64,000 nt of DNA from SIG701 sp045577175 (GCA_045577175.1 JAZNHT010000054.1:16366-80365), one strand, 5' to 3'; numbered from the stretch's first letter, positions 8,366-18,086 are shown. The notes: generated from the letters alone by a model not told the origin. A program made the numbers and translations.

Positions 8366-11159
8366 TACGTTTCCCGAACACGAAATGAATCTTTTGCCCG
8401 ATGAGGCACAAGCGGACACAGACAGTTTAGACAATTCCGACACAAAAGATTCCGACACAAAAGACGAAGTCGTCTCCCATGCGGTGCCTTTCACGCGTAA
8501 AGAAAAGCTGCTCGCTGTGTGGAAGAAGTACGGCTATCTTTTGCTCTGCTTCGGCATCCCTGCTGCGATTATGATCCTCATGCATTTCGCCATGAGGGTC
8601 TGGCCTTTCGGCGAAAGATCCGTGCTCGTTCTGGATCTGAACGGACAGTACGTCTACTATTTCGAAGCACTGCGCAAGCTGATTTACGGCGAAGGCAGCT
8701 ATCTGTACTCCTTCGGAAGATCGCTCGGCGGTGAGTTTCTCGGTATTTTTGCCTACTATCTTGCCAGCCCTCTCTCTTTCATCGTTGCACTCTTCCCGAA
8801 GAGCATGATTACGGAAGCAATCTTCACGATTCTCGTGCTGAAAACGGGGCTCAGCGGTCTGACATTCGGTATTTACATTCACAACACAAGAAAAAGAAAC
8901 CCCATCCCCACCGTAATTTTCTCGGTGATGTACGCACTTACAGCCTATGGCGTTGTGTATCAGCACAACACTATGTGGATGGACAACGTGATTCTTCTGC
9001 CTTTGATCCTTCTCGGTATTGAGCGGATGATTACGGACGGCAAGTACAAGCTGTTTGTCATTTCTCTTTCCATGGCGGTGCTCAGCAGCTATTACATCGG
9101 ATACATGACGTGTATTTTTGTCGCCGTCTATTTCTTCTACGCCTATTTCAGCCGTACACCCGAGGAAAGAAATCCGCTCGGCGTACAGCATCATTTCGCA
9201 AAATCGTTCGGACGGATTGCCGTTTTCTCCGTGATTGTTATCGCTATCTCGGCGATCATGATTCTGCCTGCCTACTACTCCCTTTCCTTCGGAAAATCCA
9301 CATTCTCCGATCCTTCGTACACCATGGACACAAAATTCGATCTGCTCGATCTTCTTTCCATGATGTTTGTCGGCTCGTATGACACGGTACGCCCGGAGGG
9401 ACTTCCGCTTGTTTACTCCGGAATGCTGACATTTTTGCTCGTTCCTCTCTATTTCTTTGCACCGCACGTGAAGACACGGGAAAAAGTCGCAAGCGGCTTA
9501 CTGATTCTGTTTTTTGTTCTCAGCTTCAATGCAAGCGTTCTTGATCTGATCTGGCACGGATTCCAGAAACCGAACTGGCTGAACTACCGCTACAGCTTCA
9601 TGCTTTGCTTCATGCTCATTCTGTTTGCGTACAAAGCATTCGAAAAAATCCGCGAAATAGGATACCGTTATATCGTTGGATCGGTTGCCGCGATTTCCGT
9701 CCTTCTCCTTGTGCTTCAAAAGCTCGAATACGAAAACCTCCGCGAATTTGCAAGTGTATGGGCGTCACTCTTATTCCTTGGCACATATCTGTGTATCCTC
9801 CGTGCCTCCGTAATGCGTGACCGAGAAACGAAACGCACCGCCTCTCTGGTTCTCGCCATTGTTGTCTCCCTGGAAGCCTTCTGTGCGGGATACCTTAATC
9901 TTACATTTCTGGATAACGACGTATATATTTCTGCACGCACAACATATCGGGCGTTCATGGATCGTATACAGCCCGTTGTCGATCGGATTCAAGAGGACGA
10001 TGACTCGTTCTACCGTATGGAGAAAACAGTTTTCAAAAAGGTCAACGACAATCTTACCCTCGGTATGCGCGGTCTCTCCAATTCCACATCGACACTCAAT
10101 GCTGATGTAATTAGGCTTATGAACAGCTTCGGACTTGCATCCAAAGCCCATTGGACGAGATATGTCGGCGCAACACCCGTTCTTGATTCCCTTGTTAATC
10201 TCAAATATGTGATCGCGCCCAAAGATGAGATCATGTCTCCGCTGTACGAAGAACTTTTCACGCACAACGACGATCTTACGGCATACAAAAATCCATATGC
10301 ACTTTCTATCGCATTCGGCGTGGATGAAACGCTGACCGACTTTGATTTTTACGATGAAGCATATACAAATCCGTTTGAACGCATGAATGCGCTTCTTGGT
10401 GAGATGACCGGTGCAGAAGCTCCTCTTACCGTGTTCGAGCCTATTGATACGGAGGATTTTTCAGTGAAAGATTGCACTGTATCGCTTGTGGCGGGACACA
10501 AAAAATATGCCTCCAAAGACGGAAAGACCGGTCGCCTCTCCTACACGATCACTGCTCCGGAAGACGGGCTGATCTACCTGTACTTCCCGAGCACCTATCC
10601 GTGGGAGGTTGATCTCTATATTGACGGACGGCAGGACGGCACCTTCTTCGGCAACGAAACACATGCCATCCGTTCGATCGGACCCTATGAAAAAGGCGAC
10701 ACGATCAAAATCGAGCTGTCATTGAAAAAAGACGTTACCTATATCTCCTCTACTTCCGCCTCGTTCTTCTACACACTCAACGAGGATGCGTACAAATCGG
10801 CAATGGAGATTCTCTCCCTGTCTCAGTTTGAAATTGAATCGTACACGGAGGATTCCTTCTACGGCACCGTCAACGTTGCCGACGGGCAGAATCTGATCTA
10901 CACCTCGATCCCCTACGATGAGGGTTGGGTCGTCAAGGTTGACGGTAAGGAAGTTGAAAAAACGGAGCTGCTCGGTGCGCTCATGGGATTCAAGGCACCC
11001 GGTGCCGGTGAGTATACGCTTTCGATGGAATACAAACCGGATTGCGTGAAATACGGTACAATTCTCACTGTCACCGGCATCACGGCTTTTGCGGCGATCT
11101 GGGCAGGCGAGGAGATTTTCCGCCGCAGAAAACAGAAAAAAGGAGCGGCAACAACATGA
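8352..11159 (+). CDS. YfhO family multi-spanning membrane protein (GT-C-like)
   Basis: A 935-residue membrane protein of the YfhO family, relatives of GT-C glycosyltransferases involved in decorating cell-surface polymers such as lipoteichoic acid. An acidic cytoplasmic N-terminus (about 1-45, with a repeated SDTKD) is followed by about twelve membrane segments to about residue 530. The first outer loop has the acidic RSVLVLDLNGQYVYYFE motif. Then come an extracytoplasmic domain of about 370 residues and a last membrane helix with an Arg/Lys-rich tail. The ATG at 8352 has GCGGAGGAAAATC before it. Its stop overlaps the ruvA start (ATGA). Donor and acceptor substrates are unknown. Confidence 0.85.
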   Translation: MQNDNTFPEHEMNLLPDEAQADTDSLDNSDTKDSDTKDEVVSHAVPFTRKEKLLAVWKKYGYLLLCFGIPAAIMILMHFAMRVWPFGERSVLVLDLNGQYVYYFEALRKLIYGEGSYLYSFGRSLGGEFLGIFAYYLASPLSFIVALFPKSMITEAIFTILVLKTGLSGLTFGIYIHNTRKRNPIPTVIFSVMYALTAYGVVYQHNTMWMDNVILLPLILLGIERMITDGKYKLFVISLSMAVLSSYYIGYMTCIFVAVYFFYAYFSRTPEERNPLGVQHHFAKSFGRIAVFSVIVIAISAIMILPAYYSLSFGKSTFSDPSYTMDTKFDLLDLLSMMFVGSYDTVRPEGLPLVYSGMLTFLLVPLYFFAPHVKTREKVASGLLILFFVLSFNASVLDLIWHGFQKPNWLNYRYSFMLCFMLILFAYKAFEKIREIGYRYIVGSVAAISVLLLVLQKLEYENLREFASVWASLLFLGTYLCILRASVMRDRETKRTASLVLAIVVSLEAFCAGYLNLTFLDNDVYISARTTYRAFMDRIQPVVDRIQEDDDSFYRMEKTVFKKVNDNLTLGMRGLSNSTSTLNADVIRLMNSFGLASKAHWTRYVGATPVLDSLVNLKYVIAPKDEIMSPLYEELFTHNDDLTAYKNPYALSIAFGVDETLTDFDFYDEAYTNPFERMNALLGEMTGAEAPLTVFEPIDTEDFSVKDCTVSLVAGHKKYASKDGKTGRLSYTITAPEDGLIYLYFPSTYPWEVDLYIDGRQDGTFFGNETHAIRSIGPYEKGDTIKIELSLKKDVTYISSTSASFFYTLNEDAYKSAMEILSLSQFEIESYTEDSFYGTVNVADGQNLIYTSIPYDEGWVVKVDGKEVEKTELLGALMGFKAPGAGEYTLSMEYKPDCVKYGTILTVTGITAFAAIWAGEEIFRRRKQKKGAATT

Positions 11160-11776
11160 TATACTGCTTGACAGGTACGCTCATTCACACGGACGCACTT
11201 GCATCCGTCGCGGTAATTGACTGCGGCGGTGTCGGATATAAGGTGAACGTAACCTCCAATACACTGACGAAACTCCCTCTTGCCGCCGACAAGCCGACAA
11301 ATGTACGTCTTTACACGCATATGCAGGTGCGCGAGGACGGAATCGATCTGTTCGGCTTCTTTACGACGGAAGAGATGAATATGTTCAAACTTCTTCTCTC
11401 CGTTTCGGGCGTCGGACCGAAAGCGGCTGTGTCGATTCTATCTTTGATGACACCCGAAAAGCTGTCCGTGGCGATCGCCGCAGAGGACGGAAAGGCGATT
11501 TCCAAAGCACCGAACGTCGGTGCAAAAACAGCGGCGCGCATCATTCTGGAACTGAAGGATAAGGTTGCAAAGGCGTATCCGCAGGCTGGCGCTTCACTGC
11601 CAACGGAATCCACGGAAACATCTCTCCCCACAGGCGGAAAGCTCGAGGATGCCAAAGCGGCGCTCCTTGTGCTCGGCTACGGAAAGCCGGAGATTACCAA
11701 GGCGCTCGCTTCTGTCGATACGGCGGCACCGCTTGAGGACATTATTCGTCGGGCACTCGCCGTACTGATGAAATAA
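11156..11776 (+). CDS. ruvA: Holliday junction branch migration protein RuvA
   Basis: Tetrameric Holliday-junction-binding subunit of RuvAB. 206 residues: the N-terminal OB-fold begins MIYCLTGTLIHTD, and two helix-hairpin-helix motifs follow (LSVSGVGPKAAVSIL and APNVGAKTAARIILEL). The C-terminal domain III (AKAALLVLGYGKPEITKAL) contacts RuvB. The start is set by family homology, by the AAAAGGAGCGG box upstream and by the ATGA overlap with the yfhO-like gene. ruvB follows after 32 bp. Confidence 0.97.
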   Translation: MIYCLTGTLIHTDALASVAVIDCGGVGYKVNVTSNTLTKLPLAADKPTNVRLYTHMQVREDGIDLFGFFTTEEMNMFKLLLSVSGVGPKAAVSILSLMTPEKLSVAIAAEDGKAISKAPNVGAKTAARIILELKDKVAKAYPQAGASLPTESTETSLPTGGKLEDAKAALLVLGYGKPEITKALASVDTAAPLEDIIRRALAVLMK

Positions 11777-11808
11777 CGGCATAACTACTCCACAGAAAAG
11801 GAGCCCCC

Positions 11809-12885
11809 ATGGATACGGAATTTGATTTTGAAAATCGGATTGTAACAACCGATTCTCTCACAGAGGACGGCGAGAACGAGCAGAGTCTCCGTCCGCACAC
11901 GCTTTATGAGTACATCGGTCAGGCGAAATCCAAAGAAATTCTGAAAATCTATATTGATGCCGCAAAAATGCGCGGCGAATCTCTCGATCACGTACTTTTA
12001 TACGGTCCGCCCGGTCTCGGCAAAACGACGCTTGCCGCCATTATCGCGGCTGAGCTCGGTGTAAACTTCCGCGTTACGTCCGGCCCCGCCATTGAAAAGC
12101 AGGGCGATCTTGCCGCGCTTCTCACGAATCTCGGCGACGGAGACGTGCTCTTTATTGATGAAATCCACCGCCTATCCCGCGCTGTCGAGGAGATTCTCTA
12201 CTCGGCAATGGAGGACTATGCGCTGGACATTATCATCGGCAAGGGACCGTCTGCGCGAAGCATCCGCGTACCTCTCCCAAAATTTACGCTGATCGGTGCC
12301 ACAACACGCGCAGGACAGCTCACAACGCCGCTTCGCGACCGCTTCGGTGTACTTTTGAAGCTGGATCTCTATACAACCGAAGAACTCTCCTGCATTGTCC
12401 GTCGCAGTGCCGGAATCCTGAACGTAGAGATCACCGAGGACGGTGCGCTGGAGATTGCCTCGCGTTCCCGCGGTACGCCGCGAATCGCGAATCGTTTCCT
12501 GAAACGTGTGAGAGATTTTGCGCAGGTGCGCGGTGACGGTCGTATCACGGAAGAAGCCGCGCGCTGCGCGCTTTCCATGCTGGAGGTGGACGAGCTCGGT
12601 CTTGACAATATCGACCGCAGGATGCTCCGAACGATCATCGACATTTATCACGGCGGTCCCGTCGGGCTGGATACGCTTGCTGCTACGGTCGGCGAGGAGG
12701 CGATCACGCTGGAGGACGTATACGAGCCGTATCTGATGCAGATCGGCTTTCTGAGCCGAACACCGCGCGGTCGGTGCGTAACGAAGCTCGGATACGATCA
12801 TCTCGGAATCCCTTATTCCCTCCCCTTGGAAAAACAGGACGGACAAATGCACTTTGAGGAGTCAGATCATGGCAAAAACGAATGA
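11809..12885 (+). CDS. ruvB: Holliday junction branch migration ATPase RuvB
   Basis: AAA+ motor that drives branch migration with RuvA. 358 residues; Walker A GPPGLGKTT (66-74), Walker B VLFIDEIHRL (113-122), sensor and arginine-finger region LIGATTRAGQLTTPLRDRFG, and a C-terminal winged helix ending in QIGFLSRTPRGR. AAAAGGAGCC lies upstream of the ATG. The 3' end overlaps the radC start by 17 bp. Confidence 0.98.
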   Translation: MDTEFDFENRIVTTDSLTEDGENEQSLRPHTLYEYIGQAKSKEILKIYIDAAKMRGESLDHVLLYGPPGLGKTTLAAIIAAELGVNFRVTSGPAIEKQGDLAALLTNLGDGDVLFIDEIHRLSRAVEEILYSAMEDYALDIIIGKGPSARSIRVPLPKFTLIGATTRAGQLTTPLRDRFGVLLKLDLYTTEELSCIVRRSAGILNVEITEDGALEIASRSRGTPRIANRFLKRVRDFAQVRGDGRITEEAARCALSMLEVDELGLDNIDRRMLRTIIDIYHGGPVGLDTLAATVGEEAITLEDVYEPYLMQIGFLSRTPRGRCVTKLGYDHLGIPYSLPLEKQDGQMHFEESDHGKNE

Positions 12886-13618
12886 CAGCAAATCGAAAGT
12901 TAACGTGCACGAAGGTCACCGCGAGCGTCTGCGTACGCGATACAAGCGATGCGGATTTGACGATTTTGCGGAGCATGAGGTGCTTGAGCTGCTTCTCTTT
13001 TACTCCATTCCGCGTGCGGACACCAATCCGATTGCACATAATCTTCTCAACCATTTCGGTTCTTTATATGCCGTAATGAACGCAAGCTACGATGCTTTAT
13101 GCGAAGTGGAGGGCATAGGTCCCGCGAGTGCGGCACTGATTCGAACAGTTGCGGATTCCGCCCGTGCCGCAAAGCTCAAGGAAATCGGCAATGAGCCTCT
13201 GCTTACCGCTGACAGGCTTCATCTGTACGCAACGGAGTGGTTCCTCGGTGCGGCACCGCACACAGCGGCACTGCTCATGCTGGACAAAAACCGCCGTGTT
13301 ATCACGGTACGGAAGATTGCCGAGGACACGCTCCGCCTGCCTAATGAGTATCACGAAATACTTCTGCATCTTTGCAGGCAGATGGAAGCGAAATATGTCG
13401 TGCTGATGCACAATCACGTGGACGGAATCATGGAGCCGTCAGGCGAGGACATCATGCTTACGCGCGAGATTTTTACGTATCTCGCGGATTTCGGCATCAC
13501 GCTTCTCGAACACGTAATCGTTCACGAGCTGGACTGCGTACAGTTTCTGGATCTCGCTATGCGCCGGGAGGTCTCAGGCTTCCCGCTTCGCGAAACAAAA
13601 TTACCGCCGATGCGATAA
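12869..13618 (+). CDS. radC: RadC family JAB/MPN domain protein
   Basis: A 249-residue member of the RadC/YeeS family. An N-terminal helix-hairpin-helix part (LCEVEGIGPASAALIRT) is followed by a JAB1/MPN metalloenzyme domain. The JAMM zinc motif is complete: HNH, seven residues, Ser, two residues, Asp (HNHVDGIMEPSGED), although the usual HNHPSG reads HNHVDG. The name is historical; family members are not proven repair proteins. The ATG at 12869 has GAGGAG upstream and starts inside ruvB. A bidirectional terminator follows. Confidence 0.9.
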   Translation: MAKTNDSKSKVNVHEGHRERLRTRYKRCGFDDFAEHEVLELLLFYSIPRADTNPIAHNLLNHFGSLYAVMNASYDALCEVEGIGPASAALIRTVADSARAAKLKEIGNEPLLTADRLHLYATEWFLGAAPHTAALLMLDKNRRVITVRKIAEDTLRLPNEYHEILLHLCRQMEAKYVVLMHNHVDGIMEPSGEDIMLTREIFTYLADFGITLLEHVIVHELDCVQFLDLAMRREVSGFPLRETKLPPMR

Positions 13619-13652
13619 AAAACAGCAGAGAGTTTTCGCTCTCTGCTGTTTT
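13617..13652. terminator. Bidirectional terminator between radC and recR
   Basis: A 12-bp perfect stem (AACAGCAGAGAG / CTCTCTGCTGTT) with a 6-base loop, flanked by an A-run on one side and a T-run on the other. It sits between convergent genes and serves both. Confidence 0.85.
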
Positions 13653-13656
13653 CAGT

Positions 13657-14262
13657 TCAGTTCATATCGTATCTGCCCTCAAGGGCACGCTTCAGCGTGA
13701 TCTCGTCTGTGTATTCGAGATCACCGCCGACGGGCACGCCGTTCGCTATACGGCTGATTTTCACGCCGTACTGTGCAATCTGACGGGAGAGATACATCGC
13801 GGTAGCCTCGCCCTCAACGGTCGAGTTCGTCGCTAAAATCACCTCGCCGACACCGCCCTCCTCGATCCGCGCCATGAGCTCCTTGATCTTGATCTGATCG
13901 GGACCGATTCTGCGCATCGGGGAAATCGCTCCGTGCAAAACGTGATACACACCGCGATACCCGTGCATTTTTTCAATTGCGATCACAGCACGCGGATCCT
14001 CTACAACGCAGATAACGCTCTCGTCCCGTTCATCGGACTGACAGATTGAGCAAAGTGCCTCCGTACTGAGATTCTGACAGCGCTGACAAAGGCAGATGTC
14101 CGTTTTGGCGGCAATCATTGCATCGGCGAAATCACGCACGTCCTCCTCGGAGAAATTCATCACGCAAAACGCCAGACGCACAGCCGTTTTTGCTCCGATA
14201 CCGTCAAGGCGGCGGAATTTATCCGCAAGGCGCTTTATCGGCTCAATATATTCCGTCATCAT
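13657..14262 (-). CDS. recR: Recombination mediator protein RecR
   Basis: Works with RecO (and RecF) to load RecA on SSB-covered DNA. About 201 residues: N-terminal helix-hairpin-helix (LDGIGAKTAVRLAF), a four-Cys zinc finger (CQRC...CSIC, about 57-72), a Toprim domain (VICVVEDPRAVIAIEK) and the C-terminal IANGVPVGGDLEYTDEITL block. The start region has TTG, ATG, ATG in a row overlapping the stop of the preceding gene; I used the first ATG. The recR-ybaB-dnaX order is the classic Firmicute cluster. Confidence 0.97.
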   Translation of the reverse strand: MMTEYIEPIKRLADKFRRLDGIGAKTAVRLAFCVMNFSEEDVRDFADAMIAAKTDICLCQRCQNLSTEALCSICQSDERDESVICVVEDPRAVIAIEKMHGYRGVYHVLHGAISPMRRIGPDQIKIKELMARIEEGGVGEVILATNSTVEGEATAMYLSRQIAQYGVKISRIANGVPVGGDLEYTDEITLKRALEGRYDMN

Positions 14263-14618
14263 CAAAACAGACCGGGCATACCGGGAATGTTCATGGATCC
14301 GGTAACCTTGGACATCTCCTCGCTGTTTGTTTCGTTGACCTTCTTGATTGCCTCGTTTACACCGGCGACAAGAATATCGGACAGCGTTTCAATATCGTCG
14401 GGATCGACGATTTCGGGCTTGATGTCAATCGAACGGATTTCCATTTTGCCCGTGATCTTGACGGTAACAACGCCGCCGCCTGCGGACACTTCGTATTCGC
14501 GACCGTCAAGCTCCTCCTGGAGTGCCGCCATATCCTCCTGCATTTTCTGTGCCTGGCGGATCATGCCCTGCATATTCTGCGGACCGCCGCCCATTCCCTT
14601 GGGAAGTCTTGCTTTCAT
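14262..14618 (-). CDS. YbaB/EbfC family nucleoid-associated protein
   Basis: A small DNA-binding protein that dimerises as tweezers on DNA. 118 residues with a Gly/Met-rich N-terminus (PKGMGGGPQNMQGM), the coiled-coil helix IRQAQKMQEDMAALQEELDG, then the beta-sheet core (VSAGGGVVTVKITGKMEIRSIDIKPE). The C-terminal tail is again Gly/Met/Pro-rich. It lies between dnaX and recR, the usual place for this family, with a 1-base overlap to recR. Confidence 0.95.
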   Translation of the reverse strand: MKARLPKGMGGGPQNMQGMIRQAQKMQEDMAALQEELDGREYEVSAGGGVVTVKITGKMEIRSIDIKPEIVDPDDIETLSDILVAGVNEAIKKVNETNSEEMSKVTGSMNIPGMPGLF

Positions 14619-14639
14619 ATTCGTTTCCTCCGAACTTGA

Positions 14640-16214
14640 TTATAATTTACTGTATAAATCCTCCGCTGCCGGATCGGCGGCGGTTTTTGCTTTTATGGCT
14701 TCTACGGTAATCTGTGCACCGGGCTCGGCGATTCTGCATAGGGTAAGCGCGCGCGCTATTGATGCTTTTACGCTTTCTGCGGAAAGCATCTGCGCCGAAA
14801 ATTCGTTATCTGTCAAAATAATGACAGCCTTTCCGTCTGCGGATACGGATATACGCGCGTCAGAAAGAAAGCTCTCCGCACGTTTGTCGATTGTGCCGAG
14901 CTTTTCAAGAAGCTCGCTCACATCCGTAACGGGATCAAACTCCACGTCACTTTCCGTGCTGACAGGTACCTCGGGGGATATTTTGGCTTCGGACACTGCG
15001 CTCGGCTGCGGTGCAGGCTCTGCCTGTACAGGCGGACGGATTTGCGGAGAAGAAGCTCCGATTTCAATCATAGCAAGGCGATCCTCGAGCTGTCCGATCC
15101 GCGCGTTCAGCGCCTCCACGGAGGTATCAAGTGCCGGATCGCACATGCGCATAAGTGCAAATTCCGCAATCGTTCTTTTCATCTGCGGCGTGCGCTGCAT
15201 CGCCTGTGCCGACTGATCGAGAACAGATGACTGATAGGTGAGCGTTTTTATATTGAACCGATCGGCAGCATCCTTCAAAAGATTTGCCTCGGACTCGGTC
15301 AAATCAAGATAAACCCGCGGATCATCGGCATATTTGTAGACCATCATATCGCGGAAGAAGGAGGTCAACTCCTGCCAGAAAACTGTTATGTCTTTGGACG
15401 AAGAAGCAACATCCGCTACCGCGGCGAGAAGCTGTTTCATATTGCCCTCAGCGAGAAACAGAGCCGTATTATAAAGCGCATCGTATCCGCTTAGACCGAG
15501 CACGGCATGGACTCGTTCCAGTGTGACATCGGCACCGCCGCCGCTGCAAAGCTCAAACAGGTTGATCGCGTCTCGCATACCGCCCTGCGCCTGCCGAGCG
15601 ATCTGCTGTGCGGCATCGGCATCGAGACGGATTTTTTCAACACCGGCAATGTGCGTGATCCGTTCACTCAGCACCGGGATGGAAATGCGGCGGAAATCAA
15701 ATCTTTGGCAACGGGAAATAATCGTCGTGGGCAGCTTGTGCAGCTCCGTCGTGGCAAGGATGAACACAACATGCTCCGGCGGCTCCTCAAGCGTTTTGAG
15801 AAGTGCATTGAAGGCACTTGCGGACAGCATATGTACCTCGTCCACGATATACACCCGCTTTTTCAGCATAGCGGGCGTATAGGCGACTGCGTCACGGATA
15901 TCACGGATATAATCGACACCGTTGTTGGAGGCAGCGTCCATTTCCAAAACGTCCGTGGCACTGCCGGAATCAATTGCGCGGCAGGACGCACACACGCCGC
16001 ACGGATCACCGCCGAGAGGATTTTCGCAGTTCACTGCCTTGGCAAGAATTTTCGCGCAGGTCGTTTTGCCCGTTCCGCGTGAGCCGCAGAAAAGGTATGC
16101 GTGAGAAACGCGGCTGTTTTCCGCTTGATATTTCAAAACAGAAGTGATATGCTCCTGACCGCACACATCCGCAAAGACGGACGGACGGTATTTTCTGTAA
16201 AGTGCCTGATACAT
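14640..16214 (-). CDS. dnaX: DNA polymerase III subunit gamma/tau
   Basis: Clamp-loader ATPase of the replicase. 524 residues: Walker A GSRGTGKTT (44-52), a zinc module with Cys at about 63, 72, 75 and 78, Walker B-like YIVDEVHML, sensor 1 FILATTELHKLPTTIISRCQ, then a Pro/Glu-rich linker and a C-terminal tau-like region. Two ATGs lie 6 bp apart. AGAAAGGAG sits 8 bases from the one at 16214 and too close to the one at 16220, so MYQALYRKYRP is the likely N-terminus. I saw no slippery A-run frameshift site that would clearly give a short gamma form. The SRP RNA gene lies just upstream. Confidence 0.97.
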   Translation of the reverse strand: MYQALYRKYRPSVFADVCGQEHITSVLKYQAENSRVSHAYLFCGSRGTGKTTCAKILAKAVNCENPLGGDPCGVCASCRAIDSGSATDVLEMDAASNNGVDYIRDIRDAVAYTPAMLKKRVYIVDEVHMLSASAFNALLKTLEEPPEHVVFILATTELHKLPTTIISRCQRFDFRRISIPVLSERITHIAGVEKIRLDADAAQQIARQAQGGMRDAINLFELCSGGGADVTLERVHAVLGLSGYDALYNTALFLAEGNMKQLLAAVADVASSSKDITVFWQELTSFFRDMMVYKYADDPRVYLDLTESEANLLKDAADRFNIKTLTYQSSVLDQSAQAMQRTPQMKRTIAEFALMRMCDPALDTSVEALNARIGQLEDRLAMIEIGASSPQIRPPVQAEPAPQPSAVSEAKISPEVPVSTESDVEFDPVTDVSELLEKLGTIDKRAESFLSDARISVSADGKAVIILTDNEFSAQMLSAESVKASIARALTLCRIAEPGAQITVEAIKAKTAADPAAEDLYSKL

Positions 16215-16243
16215 CTGCATACTCCTTTCTGAAAACAGAAAAA

Positions 16244-16540
16244 CCGCAAAGTAAGACCATACACCTAAGATTCGAACTGTACATATATGCGCTGCCGCAT
16301 AGTCTGCTCAGAACAGGCACCCTCGCGGCGCATCGGCTAAACTGCTTAATGCTGCTTGGTTCCCCACCTGACATGGTTCACAGCCGTCGATCGCGCAAGA
16401 CCCATTCCTCAACACAGCCTGCTGCGGCGCAGACCACACACGCACAGCCCTCAAAATAGGAATCCACCCCTGCTACAGCGGATTTCAGGTACAAGGACCC
16501 GCTACCCCCCCGGCTGGTATGGCCTTACTTTGCGGCTTTT
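16244..16540 (-). ncRNA. ffs: Signal recognition particle RNA, large bacterial type
   Basis: On the minus strand the conserved S-domain core reads GTGAACCATGTCAGGTGGGG, then AACCAAGCAGCATTAAGCAG, the Ffh-binding helix 8 region. The 5' part has the Alu-domain signature (GGGGGGTAGCGGG, TGTACCTGAAATCCGCT) found in the Bacillus scRNA. The ends close in a 19-bp helix (16517-16535 with 16244-16262, one G-U pair) followed by TTTTTCTGTTTT, which also acts as a terminator. Length is about 290 nt. A consensus promoter ends about 20 bp upstream. The SRP RNA-dnaX-ybaB-recR order is conserved in Firmicutes. Confidence 0.95.
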
Positions 16541-16555
16541 CATAGAACATAGATT

Positions 16556-16584
16556 ATTATAGCACAGATTTCACAGAATTGCAA
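16556..16584 (-). promoter_or_regulatory. Sigma-A promoter of the SRP RNA gene
   Basis: Minus strand: TTGCAA, 17-bp spacer, TATAAT. It predicts transcription starting near 16549, just outside the closing helix of the RNA. Confidence 0.82.
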
Positions 16585-16647
16585 GTGTATCTGCAAAAAA
16601 GATCACACACAATGCCCACAAAACTGCTGTATCAGGTAACATGACAT

Positions 16648-16692
16648 AAAAAGACCTCCGGAAATACAGTGCCGACCACCGCTTCCGGAGGC
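16648..16692 (-). terminator. Rho-independent terminator of eno
   Basis: Minus strand: GCCTCCGGAA, a 19-base loop, TTCCGGAGGTC, then TTTTT. It starts 20 bp after the enolase stop codon. Confidence 0.8.
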
Positions 16693-16711
16693 TTCAAGGT
16701 GCAAATGAATC

Positions 16712-17965
16712 TTATTTTTGTCCGTACACGGCGACAGTGCCGAGCTCTTGTTCGATTTTCAGAAGGCGGTTGTACTTTGCCACGCGCTCGTATCTGCACG
16801 GTGCGCCTGTTTTAATAAATCCGGCATTCGTTGCCACGGCAAGATCTGCGATGAAGGTATCCCCCGTTTCTCCCGATCTGTGTGAAATCACCGTGCGGTA
16901 TCCTGCCTCTTTCGCGATACGAATCACCTCAAGTGTCTCCGTGAGCGTTCCGATCTGATTCGGTTTGACAAGCACGGCATTTGCTGTGCCTGCCTGTATT
17001 CCGGCGCGCAGACGCGCGGGATTTGTGACAAAATAATCATCTCCGACAAGTGCGATTTTTTTGCCGAGCTTACGTGTCAAAAGCTCCCAACCGACACCGT
17101 CCTCCTCGCCCGCGCCGTCCTCAATGGAGAAAATCGGATACTCCGCGGTGAGCGACTCCCACTCTTTGACAAGTGCTTCTCGCGTAAGCGATTTCTTAGC
17201 CTTTGGAAGGTGATACATATCCTTCTCAGCCCACTCGCTGCTTGCCGCATCAAGAGATATTTTTACCGAATCCGTGTCGTATCCGGCTTTGCGGATCGCG
17301 CGGATAATCGTCTCGATCGCTTCTCTTGTATCCGCAAGATTCGGAGCGAAGCCGCCTTCATCACCGACTGCGGTGCTTTTTCCGCTTTTTTTAAGTTCTG
17401 CACCGAGTGCGCAGTAAATCTCCGTACCGGCGCGCAGTGCCTCCGCGAAGGAGTCAAAGCCGATCGGCACGATCATAAACTCCTGTACGTCGAGATTGTT
17501 GTCAGCGTGCGCACCGCCGTTCAGGATATTCATAAGAGGCACAGGCAACCGTACACCGTTTGCACCGCCGAGATACCGATACAAGGGGATTCTCAGCGAT
17601 TGTGCGGCGGCACGCGCACAGGCGAGCGACACGGCAAGTGTTGCATTCGCGCCGAGATTTCCTTTATTCTCCGTCCCGTCCGTGTCGATCAGAACGCGAT
17701 CCGTGTCATAGAAGGAAGCAGAACGTCCGCGCAATGCCTTTCGGATTGTCGTGTTGATATTCGTTACAGCCGTTTTTACACCTTTTCCGCCGTACCGCTT
17801 CTTCTCCCCGTCCCGAAGCTCCAGTGCTTCGTAGATTCCCGTGGATGCGCCTGACGGCACAGATGCTGTGCCATGTGTTCCGTTTTCGAGAATTACGGCA
17901 GCCTCCACGGTGGGATTGCCTCGGGAATCAAGAATTTCTCTACCGATTACGTTTAGAATTTTCAT
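16712..17965 (-). CDS. eno: Phosphopyruvate hydratase (enolase)
   Basis: Interconverts 2-phosphoglycerate and phosphoenolpyruvate in glycolysis. 417 residues, slightly short of the usual 430. Motifs: GREILDSRGNPTVE at the N-terminus, SVPSGASTG substrate loop, VGDEGGFAPN with the catalytic Glu, SIEDGAGEEDG and GDDYFVTN metal ligands, ALVKPNQIGT-type Lys and SHRSGETGDTFIADLAVA. ATG is preceded by CGGAGATAAGG. It is monocistronic, with its own promoter and terminator, and separate from other glycolytic genes. Confidence 0.97.
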   Translation of the reverse strand: MKILNVIGREILDSRGNPTVEAAVILENGTHGTASVPSGASTGIYEALELRDGEKKRYGGKGVKTAVTNINTTIRKALRGRSASFYDTDRVLIDTDGTENKGNLGANATLAVSLACARAAAQSLRIPLYRYLGGANGVRLPVPLMNILNGGAHADNNLDVQEFMIVPIGFDSFAEALRAGTEIYCALGAELKKSGKSTAVGDEGGFAPNLADTREAIETIIRAIRKAGYDTDSVKISLDAASSEWAEKDMYHLPKAKKSLTREALVKEWESLTAEYPIFSIEDGAGEEDGVGWELLTRKLGKKIALVGDDYFVTNPARLRAGIQAGTANAVLVKPNQIGTLTETLEVIRIAKEAGYRTVISHRSGETGDTFIADLAVATNAGFIKTGAPCRYERVAKYNRLLKIEQELGTVAVYGQK

Positions 17966-18058
17966 CCTTATCTCCGTTCTGCCGAAGCGGACACCTGCAT
18001 ATAATCCGTCTGTCGGCTTTAGTTGTATATCGGTATTATTCTCTCATGAATCAGAAAA

Positions 18059-18086
18059 ACTATACGATTTCTGCACAATTTTGCAA
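18059..18086 (-). promoter_or_regulatory. Candidate sigma-A promoter of eno
   Basis: Minus strand: TTGCAA, 16-bp spacer, TATAGT, about 95 bp upstream of the enolase start. Confidence 0.55.

Noticed and set aside
8427..9467. Minus-strand open frame of 346 codons opposite the YfhO-like gene
   Set aside because: Cys/His/Glu-rich antisense translation of a hydrophobic protein, a known artefact.
16262..16290. tRNA-like TTCGAA stretch
   Set aside because: It lies inside the SRP RNA; no cloverleaf or acceptor stem can be drawn around it.
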